This document shows positions 36,878-44,957 of a DNA stretch of 64,000 nucleotides, piece after piece. The DNA lies in assembly GCF_012275515.1 (NCBI RefSeq), contig NZ_JAAZQL010000003.1, forward strand, positions 688,833 through 752,832, given 5' to 3'. The translations under genes and the position numbers were made by a program. The notes under the pieces are model-generated. The model worked only from the letters and a program-made list of their open reading frames with translations, did not search any database and was not told where the DNA came from. This DNA is from Novosphingobium sp. SG707. Its GTDB lineage: Bacteria > Pseudomonadota > Alphaproteobacteria > Sphingomonadales > Sphingomonadaceae. The number at the start of each line of letters is the position of its first letter. The first letter of the stretch is position 1.

Positions 36878-37612
36878 ATGGAGGCGGTGATGACTCTTGC
36901 ACGGGAGCCAAGTGAATTCGGCAGTTTTGCGACGGTGGAATTTAAGAAAAATCGCAGCGTCAAAAGAATATTAATCCAAATAAAGGGTGTCGTTGTATTT
37001 TTTTCTGCATTCTTTTCATTTTCTGGCTGTGCACATGCAGAGGGTGACGCTTTTGACATCGCCACAGTCGTGCCGCCTCACTTGTCGAAGGTGATATCGT
37101 TCCGAGCGACTGATGAGGCCGAAGGGGCGCTTAGCGCTGAAGAAACAGTGAGCATGTTGGCTCACCATGCACCGCGCAAGATGGAAGTGGGGGCTTTACC
37201 AGAACGTGAGCAGGCCGCTTCGACCGCTGCCTTCAGTTCGGTTGATCCGGCCGTTCCGACCGCATCAACGTCTCCTGATCCACTGGATGAGCGCGCGCAG
37301 CAATTGAGACGGGCGCAGCGCGATATCGGCCGCCTTGAGATCATGTTTCAGGTGCTTAATCTGGCCGACGCTGCCGCGACCATCAGTTGTGTCGAGCGCC
37401 GAATCTGCGATGAAAAGAACCCGCTCTATGGCGGTGCTCGTCCGAGTTGGGCCCGCGTTGCCGGTATAAAAGCGGGTACGGGCGCGCTTCATTACATGAT
37501 CTATCGTGTCCTTGCCAAAGGGGATACCCGGCTGGCTAAGATCTTTGAGTTGACGACTGTGACGATCCAGGGCGCGGCTGTGCTGTGGAACCTGACCGTA
37601 ACGCTGAAATAG
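36878..37612 (+). CDS. Hypothetical exported protein, possibly DUF5658-like
   Basis: A protein of up to 244 residues with an internal hydrophobic segment (VVVFFSAFFSFSGCAHA), a long Ala/Pro/Ser-rich linker, and a C-terminal helical region (FQVLNLADAAATISCVERRI followed by NPLYGGARPSW). The LNLADAAATI...NPL pattern recalls small DUF5658-type membrane proteins, but the match is weak. The codons before the hydrophobic stretch include another ATG at 36890, so the start is uncertain. Confidence 0.5.
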   Translation: MEAVMTLAREPSEFGSFATVEFKKNRSVKRILIQIKGVVVFFSAFFSFSGCAHAEGDAFDIATVVPPHLSKVISFRATDEAEGALSAEETVSMLAHHAPRKMEVGALPEREQAASTAAFSSVDPAVPTASTSPDPLDERAQQLRRAQRDIGRLEIMFQVLNLADAAATISCVERRICDEKNPLYGGARPSWARVAGIKAGTGALHYMIYRVLAKGDTRLAKIFELTTVTIQGAAVLWNLTVTLK

Positions 37613-37716
37613 CGGTATACGCTCAGAGTCCGTTTGGGAAATCGGCTTTTGGGGTTGCGACGGTGGGGTTGGTCTGATTCAGGCTCTGGATGTGAACGCA
37701 GCAGAGCCGGGGGCGG

Positions 37717-38551
37717 GTGGCCCAGATTGCCAAGAAGACCAAGCGCTATCCCAGCGACCTGATCGATGAGGAATGGGAGCGCATTGCTCCGTTGAGCCCA
37801 AGCAGGGGCGACGCGGCCGCCCTCGCGAAGTGGATTTAGCTTAGCTCGCCATCGGCTCGCCAGGTGATCGATGCGGTGCGCTATCTCGTGCGTTAAGGTT
37901 GTGGCTGGCGGATGCTGCCGATCCACTTCGGGGCGTGGCAGACGGTATATGGCTGATTCCGGGAATTGGTGCGCAGGTTCCTCTTCCAGACGATCCACGG
38001 CATTGAGTTGATGCTCGAGCGCGAGCGTGATCGACAGCCAGTCGGTCAAGGCTCCAAGGGCAGAAAAGCGCGGGTTTGATGCGGGCAAGAAGGTGCTCGG
38101 GCGCAAGCGGCACATCGCCGTCGATAGCGATGGCAGACTGCTGATGATCAACCTCACCACGGGGGATATTTCCCACAGTGCTGGCGACCAGGCAATCCTC
38201 AATGGCATCCGCAAGCGCAGGCCTTGGATCAAACATCTCTTCGCCGATGGGTTTTACGATTGTCTCAAGCTAATGGGCAAGGCCAGCTATCTGGACTTCG
38301 TCATCGCGGTCATTCGCCGCAGCGACAACCGGCAGGGCTTCAAGGTCTTACCCCGGCGCTGGGTCGTTGCGAGATCCTTTGGCTGGATGACACGGTGGCG
38401 CAGGCTCATGCGAGATTACGAGAAGCGGATCGGCGTTTCACTCGCCATGATCCTCATTGCCATGGGCGGCGGTTCTGCAGCATTCCTAGTCCAACGGCAA
38501 CACCGGGAGCATGCCTCCCTGCTTTATTGTCCGTTGAATTATGCCGCCTGA
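37717..38551 (+). pseudogene. IS5-family transposase with several stops
   Basis: From a GTG at 37717 the frame begins QIAKKTKRYPSDLIDEEWER, then meets stops and frame changes. Further pieces read YLVR-stop-GCGWRMLPIHFGAWQTVY and VRRFLFQTIHGIELMLERER. From 38027 a longer open part holds the DDE core (DSQSVKAPRAEKRGFDAGKK, GRKRHIAVDSDGRL) and the C-terminal RRWVVARSFGWMTRWRRL. At least three stops and a terminal frameshift make it inactive. Confidence 0.85.
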
Positions 38552-38964
38552 ATGATCCCTGCCTATCCCAGACACCATTGCCGCTCCAGCTGCGCCGTGG
38601 TCCACAATGGACGTGGACGCCTTCTTCGCATTCGAACTCTCGCTGCCTTCACTGGTTCTCGCACACCCCTGTCAGGGCAATGGAGTGCGAACAGATATTA
38701 CTCCAAGCAAACCGGCTTTTAGAGATCAGATCACCGTCATCAACTTCTTTGGTAACAGGTGGAAGGCGAATCGTTCCGCCGTATCGACCGGAACTATCGC
38801 TGGCGAAGGCGCGGTGGCATTGCAGCGGCTAAAGCGCTTCATGAGAGCAATAATATTGCTCTCGTACTTGCGATAAGTTTCTGATTGACCGATAGATTTA
38901 TATTCAACATTTTGCCTTGGGCGATGCGCTTTGGACTTTGGGCCGCTGTCGGGGAGACCTGCAG
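38552..38964. other. Spacer upstream of the lasso-peptide regulators
   Basis: About 410 bases without a recognised gene, running from the IS5 remnant to the XRE-type gene. The last ~100 bases, which include an AT-rich part near 38870-38915, probably carry the promoter of the two regulator genes. Confidence 0.4.
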
Positions 38965-39372
38965 ATGGTGCTTCAAAATCCGTTTGGAAGCGATGATGAG
39001 ATTCTCTCGGCGATCAAGAATCTGTCGGGCAAGCTGATCGAGCGCCGGCGCCGGAGGGACAGCGTGTCGCAGCGCCATCTGGCGCAGGCGGTGGGCCGCA
39101 GCGAGCGCTGGCTCCGGGAAATCGAGGGCGGCTCACCTCATTCGATGATCGAGGATCATGTGCGCTGCGCTCATAGCCTGAGCATGACAACCCCCCATCT
39201 GTTCATCCCGATCCTGGCGATGGAGCACAAGATGACGATACCGCGCGAATTGCTGATGCAGGACGATCTGTGGGATCTGGAGCATGATATGCTTGAGATC
39301 GTGGTCCGGTACCACGCTGCTGTGTTGGCCCGGCAGGTCAGCCGATCCGGTCAGCCGGACGGCTCGCGGTAG
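38965..39372 (+). CDS. XRE-type transcriptional regulator
   Basis: A 135-residue protein with a helix-turn-helix near residues 20-55 (RRRRRDSVSQRHLAQAVGRS, then ERWLREIEGG). The C-terminal half is helical, with no enzymatic motif. An ATG at 38965 is chosen over one at 38917 because the earlier start adds non-conserved residues. It is followed 13 bases later by a GntR-type gene, and both run toward the lasso precursor, so they probably regulate it. Confidence 0.7.
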   Translation: MVLQNPFGSDDEILSAIKNLSGKLIERRRRRDSVSQRHLAQAVGRSERWLREIEGGSPHSMIEDHVRCAHSLSMTTPHLFIPILAMEHKMTIPRELLMQDDLWDLEHDMLEIVVRYHAAVLARQVSRSGQPDGSR

Positions 39373-39385
39373 GGAGCGCGCGAAG

Positions 39386-40006
39386 ATGGCACCCGAACCC
39401 GTAGCCGCCGAAAGGGCTCACCAGTTGCTCCGCAAAGACATCATGCACGGCCGCTTTGCGCCAGGCAGCACGGTGGTCGAGCGAATTGCGGCCAGTGAAT
39501 ATGGCGTGTCGGTTTCTCCGCTGCGCGATGGTGCCCAGCGATTGGTTGGCGAGGGCATGCTCGAGATCGCCGGTGGCGGGGGCTATCGCGTACCGTCGAT
39601 GCCGGAAGAAGCGCTGCGTGACCTCTACGCATGGCATAGTCACCTCATCCGCCTTGTCGTCAAATCCGGATCGCAAACGCGAGATGGTTCGTTGGAGATA
39701 AGCCCTCTGCCTCCGGCTGCGAGCGATGCCGGAATTGCTGAAGCGGCGACTGCGCTGTTCCATGCATACGCGCGCAGCGCCGGCAATCAGGAGTTTGCCC
39801 GTGCGCTCCGTGGCGCCAATGACCGCCTCCATCCGGTTCGACTCCGGGAAGGGCGCGTGCTTACCAATCTTGCTGGCGAATTGAATGCGGTGATGATGGC
39901 GACCCTGCATGGTTCAGGTCCGGACCGTTTCGAGGCGCTGTGGGCCTATCACCGGCGGCGTCTGCGCCGGGTGGGCAGGATTGCAGCGGCTCTGCTCATG
40001 CCGTGA
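39386..40006 (+). CDS. GntR-family regulator of the lasso locus
   Basis: A 206-residue protein. The N-terminal winged helix resembles GntR (AERAHQLLRKDIMHGRFAPG, ERIAASEYGVSVSPLRDGAQ, RLVGEGMLEIAGGGGYRVP), and the C-terminus is helical like an FCD ligand-binding domain. It ends 165 bases before the lasso precursor start. GntR-type genes occur in other sphingomonad lasso clusters. The likely operator lies in the intergenic region that follows. Confidence 0.8.
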   Translation: MAPEPVAAERAHQLLRKDIMHGRFAPGSTVVERIAASEYGVSVSPLRDGAQRLVGEGMLEIAGGGGYRVPSMPEEALRDLYAWHSHLIRLVVKSGSQTRDGSLEISPLPPAASDAGIAEAATALFHAYARSAGNQEFARALRGANDRLHPVRLREGRVLTNLAGELNAVMMATLHGSGPDRFEALWAYHRRRLRRVGRIAAALLMP

Positions 40007-40044
40007 TTGCCGAGGAATGCCATGAATTTGCGCTTCAATCTGAC

Positions 40045-40152
40045 CTGCCGTTCAGGCAGTCGTTGCCCGAATTGTATCGCCTGCGAGATCTTATGAGATC
40101 GTCGATTTTCACCGCCCATCCCTATCCTGCTGTTGGCTGCAACCAGGCAGCC
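40045..40152. promoter_or_regulatory. Two inverted repeats upstream of the lasso precursor
   Basis: CTGCC (40045-40049) and GGCAG (40055-40059) form a short interrupted palindrome suited to a GntR-type operator. GGCTGC (40135-40140) and GCAGCC (40147-40152) form a perfect 6-bp stem with a 6-base loop, ending ten bases before the ribosome-binding site, so it would lie in the mRNA leader. I cannot place a promoter with confidence. Confidence 0.35.
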
Positions 40153-40171
40153 GATCTCGATGGAGGTAATG

Positions 40172-40303
40172 ATGGAACGGATGAACGAACAGCAGAGCGA
40201 CCTGATCGATCTGGGCGAAGCGACCAGTGAAACCCGCGGCGCGCAGGGCAACGGCCTGGACCAGGTCGGCCAGCAGATCGCCGGTGGCGGTCTGACCGAC
40301 TGA
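40172..40303 (+). CDS. Lasso peptide precursor
   Basis: A 43-residue precursor. The leader MERMNEQQSDLIDLGEATSE ends in TR, giving the Thr at position -2 that lasso maturation enzymes require. The predicted core is the next 21 residues and starts GAQGNGLDQV. Gly1 would bond to the Asp8 side chain to form an 8-residue ring, and no other acidic residue occurs at positions 7-9. The LIDLG...ETR leader resembles sphingomonad and Caulobacter lasso precursors. GGAGG lies five bases upstream; in-frame ATGs at 40160, 40169 and 40184 also exist. The genes that follow are the maturation enzymes. Confidence 0.85.
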   Translation: MERMNEQQSDLIDLGEATSETRGAQGNGLDQVGQQIAGGGLTD

Positions 40304-40314
40304 ACCTGAAAGAG

Positions 40315-40348
40315 CAATCCGGCGGGGCTGCACCTGCCGGATTGTTTT
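40315..40348 (+). terminator. Intrinsic terminator between lasso precursor and enzymes
   Basis: CAATCCGGC (40315-40323) and GCCGGATTG (40336-40344) form a perfect 9-bp stem with a 12-base loop, followed by TTTT. It starts 11 bases after the precursor stop and ends 14 bases before the maturation gene. Partial termination here would make the precursor mRNA more abundant than the enzyme mRNA, as seen in other lasso clusters. Confidence 0.8.
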
Positions 40349-40362
40349 ATGCGAGAGATCCT

Positions 40363-41025
40363 ATGGCCTTCGCTTTGAAACCCGGCATCCATTGCTGCCT
40401 GCGTGATAACACGCCTATCTTTCTGGATCTTACCGCCAACCGCTACTTCCAGCTGGGCAGTGAAGCGGGCCAGGCCTTTCTTGGTCTTGTTCAAGGCGTG
40501 TCACTTCATGAAGAGCAGATTGCCGATTTAGACCGATTGGAAGCGATCGGCCTGCTGATAAAAGTTCCGGGTGCAGCTAAGAGCGGTGCTGCCCTCGTTA
40601 CGCATCATGCACTTCCCACCCGCGAAGTCGCAGGGATGTCCGGTATGACCACGCTGGCGCTGCTTCCCCTTGTCCTGCCCATGCTGCTGGTGATGCGACT
40701 TCGGCTGCGCCTGTTTCCCAAATTTGTGCTGCAACAGGCTGGGAAGCGCCGGTCGCACCGCGCCGGCGCGCGCCTATTGGTCAGCGTGGCATCCTTAGTC
40801 GCTGCCTTCGATCTTGCCGGTCTGATCCTCTCACGCGCCGATCGCTGCCTGGAGCGCTCACTGGTCATGCGCGACCTGCTTGAGCTGTCGGGACACCGCG
40901 CAGATCTGGTGCTGGGCGTCGCGACGCGCCCGTTCGGCGCCCATTGCTGGGTCCAGCAAGGCGATCTGCTGATCGGTGACAGCATCGAGCGGGTTTCATT
41001 CTTTCAGCCGATCGCCGTACTGTGA
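40363..41025 (+). CDS. Lasso maturation protein B, leader recognition plus protease
   Basis: A fused protein of 220 residues. The N-terminal ~80 residues resemble a PqqD-like RiPP recognition element that binds the leader (CLRDNTPIFLDLTANRYFQL). The C-terminal transglutaminase-like protease, which cleaves the leader, has Cys162 in ADRCLERSL, His194 in FGAHCWVQ and Asp206 in LLIGDS, fitting the catalytic triad of McjB-type enzymes. The ATG at 40363 avoids starting within the terminator stem. It overlaps the cyclase gene by four bases (GTGA). Confidence 0.9.
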   Translation: MAFALKPGIHCCLRDNTPIFLDLTANRYFQLGSEAGQAFLGLVQGVSLHEEQIADLDRLEAIGLLIKVPGAAKSGAALVTHHALPTREVAGMSGMTTLALLPLVLPMLLVMRLRLRLFPKFVLQQAGKRRSHRAGARLLVSVASLVAAFDLAGLILSRADRCLERSLVMRDLLELSGHRADLVLGVATRPFGAHCWVQQGDLLIGDSIERVSFFQPIAVL

Positions 41026-42794
41026 GACAGGAATACCTTCTTTTGCTTGTCTCCCTGCAGGACGATGGAGCTGATCTCGCCGAAAGCCGATTGCAGCATA
41101 TCGGGGAGCAAACCGGGCTGATCCTGGCGCGGCGCTGGCCCGGAGCAGCGCTGTTCTGCCGTAACCTTGACGCCATTTTGCTGAGCGATCAGAACGGCGC
41201 CTTTCTCGGGCGGGCCTGGCATGGCGGCGAGCCGCCTTATCCGGCAGTAACGGCTGAGGAGGTTGCTGCAATTCTCGAACGCTGGGAAGGCACCGAGATT
41301 TCCCGAAAACTGTGGGGCGATTTTGTCACCATTCGCGTCGATCGGGAGCAGCCAGGTTCTTTTCGCCTGCACCGATCCGCGATGGGGCATCTCCCTTGCT
41401 ATTACCATATGTCACTATTGCGTGAACTGGTCGTCTGTTCGCTGGTTCGCGATGGTCTGGCCGCCATCGGCGAGCGGCCCACCGTGGCTTTGGGACAGGT
41501 GGTACAGCATCTTGCCCGGGGCCAACTGCGGCTTGATGCAACCTGCCTTGAGGGTTTCAACGAGCTTGCCGGAGGCTGCGAACTGGTGTTCGAGCAGGGC
41601 GGGACGCCGGCGATAATTCGCCGCTGGAATCCGTGGAGCTTCGCCCGTCCGGATGCCTGGATTGCGAGCGAAGATGAAGCCGTGTGCCGCCTTGGAACCG
41701 TGATCGGAGGCGTCATTGCCGCCCAGGCTTCGCACCACAGCCATCTGCTGCTGGGGCTTTCGGGTGGACTTGATTCTTCGATTGTGGCAGCGGGTCTCCA
41801 GGCCTGTGGGGCGAGATTTTCGGCGATCAACCTCGTCACCTCCGATCCTACTGGTGACGATCGCGATTATGCCGCGATCGCCGCGCAGGCCGCTGGCGCC
41901 GCTCTTCACCTTGCTCCCGAAAGCGAGGCGCTGATCGACTGGCGCCATAGTGACGCCGCGCATCTGCCACGACCCGTTGCCGCGTCCTTCACCCAGGCTG
42001 GTGATCGCCAGCATCAGCATCTCGCCCGCCGCATTGGAGCCAGCGGCTATGTGACGGGCGGGGGCGGCGATCATATCTTCTGCTATACCCAGTCCTCTAC
42101 GCCGCTGCTCGATTGTCTCAGGCATCACGGTCCGGGACGCAGAGCGCTTCGCACCTCTATCGATATTGCCAAAAGCGCCGACGTATCCCTGAGCGCCGTG
42201 TGGCAGGCTGCCTTGCGCCGAAGTCTGCGTCTTTCCAATAGCTATCGCTGGATGGCTGACGTCTCCTACCTCTCCGGCGACGCCGCCTGCGCGGTGGTTG
42301 AGGCGCCCCGGCATGGCTGGGGCGATGCTCCGCCCGATATTCCTCCGGGCAAGGCCATGCATGTCGCATGGCTCCAGCATGTCCAGAACCATATGGAAGG
42401 CTATGGGCGTGAGCGGGATCTGCCGATGGAATGGCCCTTGCTCGCCCAGCCCGTGGTCGAACTTTGCCTGCGCATCCCCAGCTGGATGTGGATTGCAGGC
42501 GGGCAAAATCGGGCGGTCGCGCGCCGGGCTTTTCGGGGTGTCCTTCCGGATATCCTGCTCGACCGGAAATCCAAAGGGTCGCCGGAATCGGTGCTGATCC
42601 GAACCTACCAGGCGAGCCGGGAGGCCATACTTGCGACTTTGCAGTCGGGATATCTGGCGAGACATGGGCTGCTGGACATTGCGTCATTGCGCATGATCCC
42701 CGGACGGGAGGCCGGTTTTCGCTCGGTCGATTACCGGCGTATCATGACTCTTCTCGATGTGGAGATCTGGCTGCAAAGCTGGTTGGGCGATTGA
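41022..42794 (+). CDS. Lasso cyclase C, asparagine-synthetase-like
   Basis: A 590-residue enzyme that adenylates the ring-forming Asp side chain and lets the core N-terminus attack it, closing the isopeptide ring. The pyrophosphate-binding motif SGGLDSS begins at residue 247, and other synthetase-domain regions include GGGGDHIFCY and RKSKGSPESVLIR. The N-terminal part corresponds to the glutaminase-like domain of asparagine synthetase B but lacks its catalytic N-terminal Cys, as expected of lasso cyclases. The start is the GTG overlapping the B stop. Its last 111 bases overlap the convergent isopeptidase gene. Confidence 0.92.
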   Translation: MRQEYLLLLVSLQDDGADLAESRLQHIGEQTGLILARRWPGAALFCRNLDAILLSDQNGAFLGRAWHGGEPPYPAVTAEEVAAILERWEGTEISRKLWGDFVTIRVDREQPGSFRLHRSAMGHLPCYYHMSLLRELVVCSLVRDGLAAIGERPTVALGQVVQHLARGQLRLDATCLEGFNELAGGCELVFEQGGTPAIIRRWNPWSFARPDAWIASEDEAVCRLGTVIGGVIAAQASHHSHLLLGLSGGLDSSIVAAGLQACGARFSAINLVTSDPTGDDRDYAAIAAQAAGAALHLAPESEALIDWRHSDAAHLPRPVAASFTQAGDRQHQHLARRIGASGYVTGGGGDHIFCYTQSSTPLLDCLRHHGPGRRALRTSIDIAKSADVSLSAVWQAALRRSLRLSNSYRWMADVSYLSGDAACAVVEAPRHGWGDAPPDIPPGKAMHVAWLQHVQNHMEGYGRERDLPMEWPLLAQPVVELCLRIPSWMWIAGGQNRAVARRAFRGVLPDILLDRKSKGSPESVLIRTYQASREAILATLQSGYLARHGLLDIASLRMIPGREAGFRSVDYRRIMTLLDVEIWLQSWLGD

Positions 42795-44957
42795 GGCAGG
42801 ATGGCTTCCTGCCTCGTGCGCCAGCCTGTCCCAGCGCGCGTACACTTCGGGCGCCACATCGGGCGCGCGAATGCCCCTCAGCCAGTAATCGAACCAGGCC
42901 AGATTACGCCGATAGATGGCCGCGCGATGAGCGGCTTGCGTCTTGAGATGATATTCGCCGGGAAAGCTGTAGAGCTCGACGGGCCATTGATGGTTGCGCA
43001 GCACCGTGAAGCTCTCGAGACCGAGAAGATACTCGTGATCGGCGAGATGCATGAGCAGGGGGGCTTTGGGGAGATCTGGATTGAAGGCGAGCGAGGTCGC
43101 CTTCCAATGGGCTTTGTTTTCGGCTTCAAAGGGAGGATCAAAGAGCGGAAAGCCCATCTTCGCGCGTTCCTCAATCAGCGCCGGCCCGCCATAGACCATC
43201 ATCTGGCTGTCCGAGCCCATCGAACTTAGCGCCGCAGCAGAAAACAACCGCGAATGGATAAGCGCGAACTGCACCGTGGCGGCCCCATCGCTCAGACCCG
43301 TAATGCCGATGCGGGCTGGGTCGGCGATGCCGCGATCGATCACCATCTGCACACCGGTTATAAGCGAAGAGAGAACATTCTGCCGTTCATGGCCGTCGCG
43401 GACATTTTCCCGCTCGGCTTCCTTCCATGTTGCCCAGCCGCGATCACCTAGACGCAGATAATAGGGCGGCGGATTCTCGACGCTAAGGACCGCATAGCCG
43501 CGCGCGGCAAAGAGCTGGATCGGATATTCGTCACCCACCCCGCCGCGCAGGAAGCCCCGCGTGCGATATTGCACAACGATCAGCGGCAGACGGTCTCCTG
43601 CCCGATAGGTGGGCGGCAGAACCAGATCGCCGAAGCTCGCCACCCCATCGGCATTGCGCCAATGCAGTCGCTCGACCTTGCCAAGCCGGACCGCGGCAAA
43701 TTGCGGGTTGGGGTCGAAGATCACCTGCTCCTTGCCGGTCTGCGTATCGAAAGCAACGATCCGGCGCGGTTCGTTCGACGCCTCGCGGGCACACAGGAGA
43801 GAGTTGCCAGAGATCTGGCAACCGGCAAGCAGGTTCTCGGTGCTGAAGACGGTCTCGACGCGGGGCGCACCGGGACGCCAGCGCATCAGGCTGGTCCGGC
43901 TGTCGCCTTGCCCCGAGCGGCGCAGGAACAGCACGTCCTTGCCGGACTGCGACCACCACAGGCCGAACAGACTGTTCATTTCATCGCCTGCACATTGCGG
44001 GTCCGGGCAGCGCCAGACCTTGCCGTTCCGCTGCGCCCAAAGCGAGATCGGTGCCATCCAGCGCGTCATGTCATCCTTGATCGTCCATGCGCCGGCACCG
44101 CTTCGGCTTTTGGCCCTCAACAGGCGAAAGGCCGTGGTGTCGGCGGCGGGCAGGGGGATCATCTTTTCCCGCTCCTGCGCGCTGGCCGGACGTAGCCGGC
44201 GCGAAGACAAGGACAGGGCAAAGCCCGCATAGACAGGATTTTCGGCCAGGGCCGGAGTGCTGGAATTGAAAGGGACCATGCGCCGGTCATAAAGGAAGCC
44301 CGATTGACCCTCCTTTGTCATCGCCTCCCTTGCCGCATTGAGCGAAGGCCGGGTTGCGAAAAGGACCGAGGCACCATCATCCGACCAGGCAACCAGTTCG
44401 ACATCATCAGGCATATGGGTCAGTTGCTCGGCCCCGCCGCCATCGCTGCGCGCGATCCAGAGCTGGGTTGAAGTCTTTTCCCGCCGCAGATAGGCGATCC
44501 ACCTTCCATCGGGCGAAAATTGCGGACGATTGACCGAAGGGTAGCCGTAATCGCCGGCAATGCCCCTGATGTTGAGGAGATCATAGATCGGTTCCCCGCC
44601 GGAATCGAGGATCAGCGGCTTGCCCCGGCCGTCGAGCGGAATGCTGACAAGCGCCCGACATTCCGAATTGTTCTTGGGATCGCCGCGGGTGAGGAAGAAG
44701 GTCATCCTGCTGCCATCGGGTGAGATGGAGCTGAACACTTCCTGCGAGGGGCGCCAGCGCGGGCCGATGTCGCGCAGGCCAAGCAGGTCATCGGGACGAA
44801 TATCCCGATGACCTGCCGCAACCTGTTCCGGCGCGCTCAGCATGTCGGAACAGGTGGGGCTTTCCCGCACATCCGGCATAGTCGCCGCATGCGCGCAGCC
44901 GGTCGCCATGGCGTAGCCCAGACCGGCGCCAAGGGCTCGACGGCGCAGACTTACCAT
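42684..44957 (-). CDS. Lasso peptide isopeptidase, S9 family
   Basis: A 757-residue protein with an N-terminal signal-like segment and a beta-propeller followed by an alpha/beta hydrolase domain. The nucleophile Ser is in GITGLSDGAATVQFAL near residue 552, the Asp in LADHEYLLGLES near 637 and the His in GEYHLK near 669. Enzymes of this type open the isopeptide ring of their partner lasso peptide. The pairing with a TonB receptor and the convergent cyclase gene supports this. The final ~35 residues extend past the usual end of the fold and run into the cyclase gene. Confidence 0.9.
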   Translation of the reverse strand: MVSLRRRALGAGLGYAMATGCAHAATMPDVRESPTCSDMLSAPEQVAAGHRDIRPDDLLGLRDIGPRWRPSQEVFSSISPDGSRMTFFLTRGDPKNNSECRALVSIPLDGRGKPLILDSGGEPIYDLLNIRGIAGDYGYPSVNRPQFSPDGRWIAYLRREKTSTQLWIARSDGGGAEQLTHMPDDVELVAWSDDGASVLFATRPSLNAAREAMTKEGQSGFLYDRRMVPFNSSTPALAENPVYAGFALSLSSRRLRPASAQEREKMIPLPAADTTAFRLLRAKSRSGAGAWTIKDDMTRWMAPISLWAQRNGKVWRCPDPQCAGDEMNSLFGLWWSQSGKDVLFLRRSGQGDSRTSLMRWRPGAPRVETVFSTENLLAGCQISGNSLLCAREASNEPRRIVAFDTQTGKEQVIFDPNPQFAAVRLGKVERLHWRNADGVASFGDLVLPPTYRAGDRLPLIVVQYRTRGFLRGGVGDEYPIQLFAARGYAVLSVENPPPYYLRLGDRGWATWKEAERENVRDGHERQNVLSSLITGVQMVIDRGIADPARIGITGLSDGAATVQFALIHSRLFSAAALSSMGSDSQMMVYGGPALIEERAKMGFPLFDPPFEAENKAHWKATSLAFNPDLPKAPLLMHLADHEYLLGLESFTVLRNHQWPVELYSFPGEYHLKTQAAHRAAIYRRNLAWFDYWLRGIRAPDVAPEVYARWDRLAHEAGSHPASIAQPALQPDLHIEKSHDTPVIDRAKTGLPSGDHAQ

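Noticed and set aside
40006..40171. A second lasso precursor before the first
   Set aside because: The only alternative frame (ATG near 40094) lacks a leader pattern with Thr at -2 and a Gly-led core.
41415..42665. 416-codon open frame on the minus strand
   Set aside because: Antisense shadow of the lasso cyclase gene.
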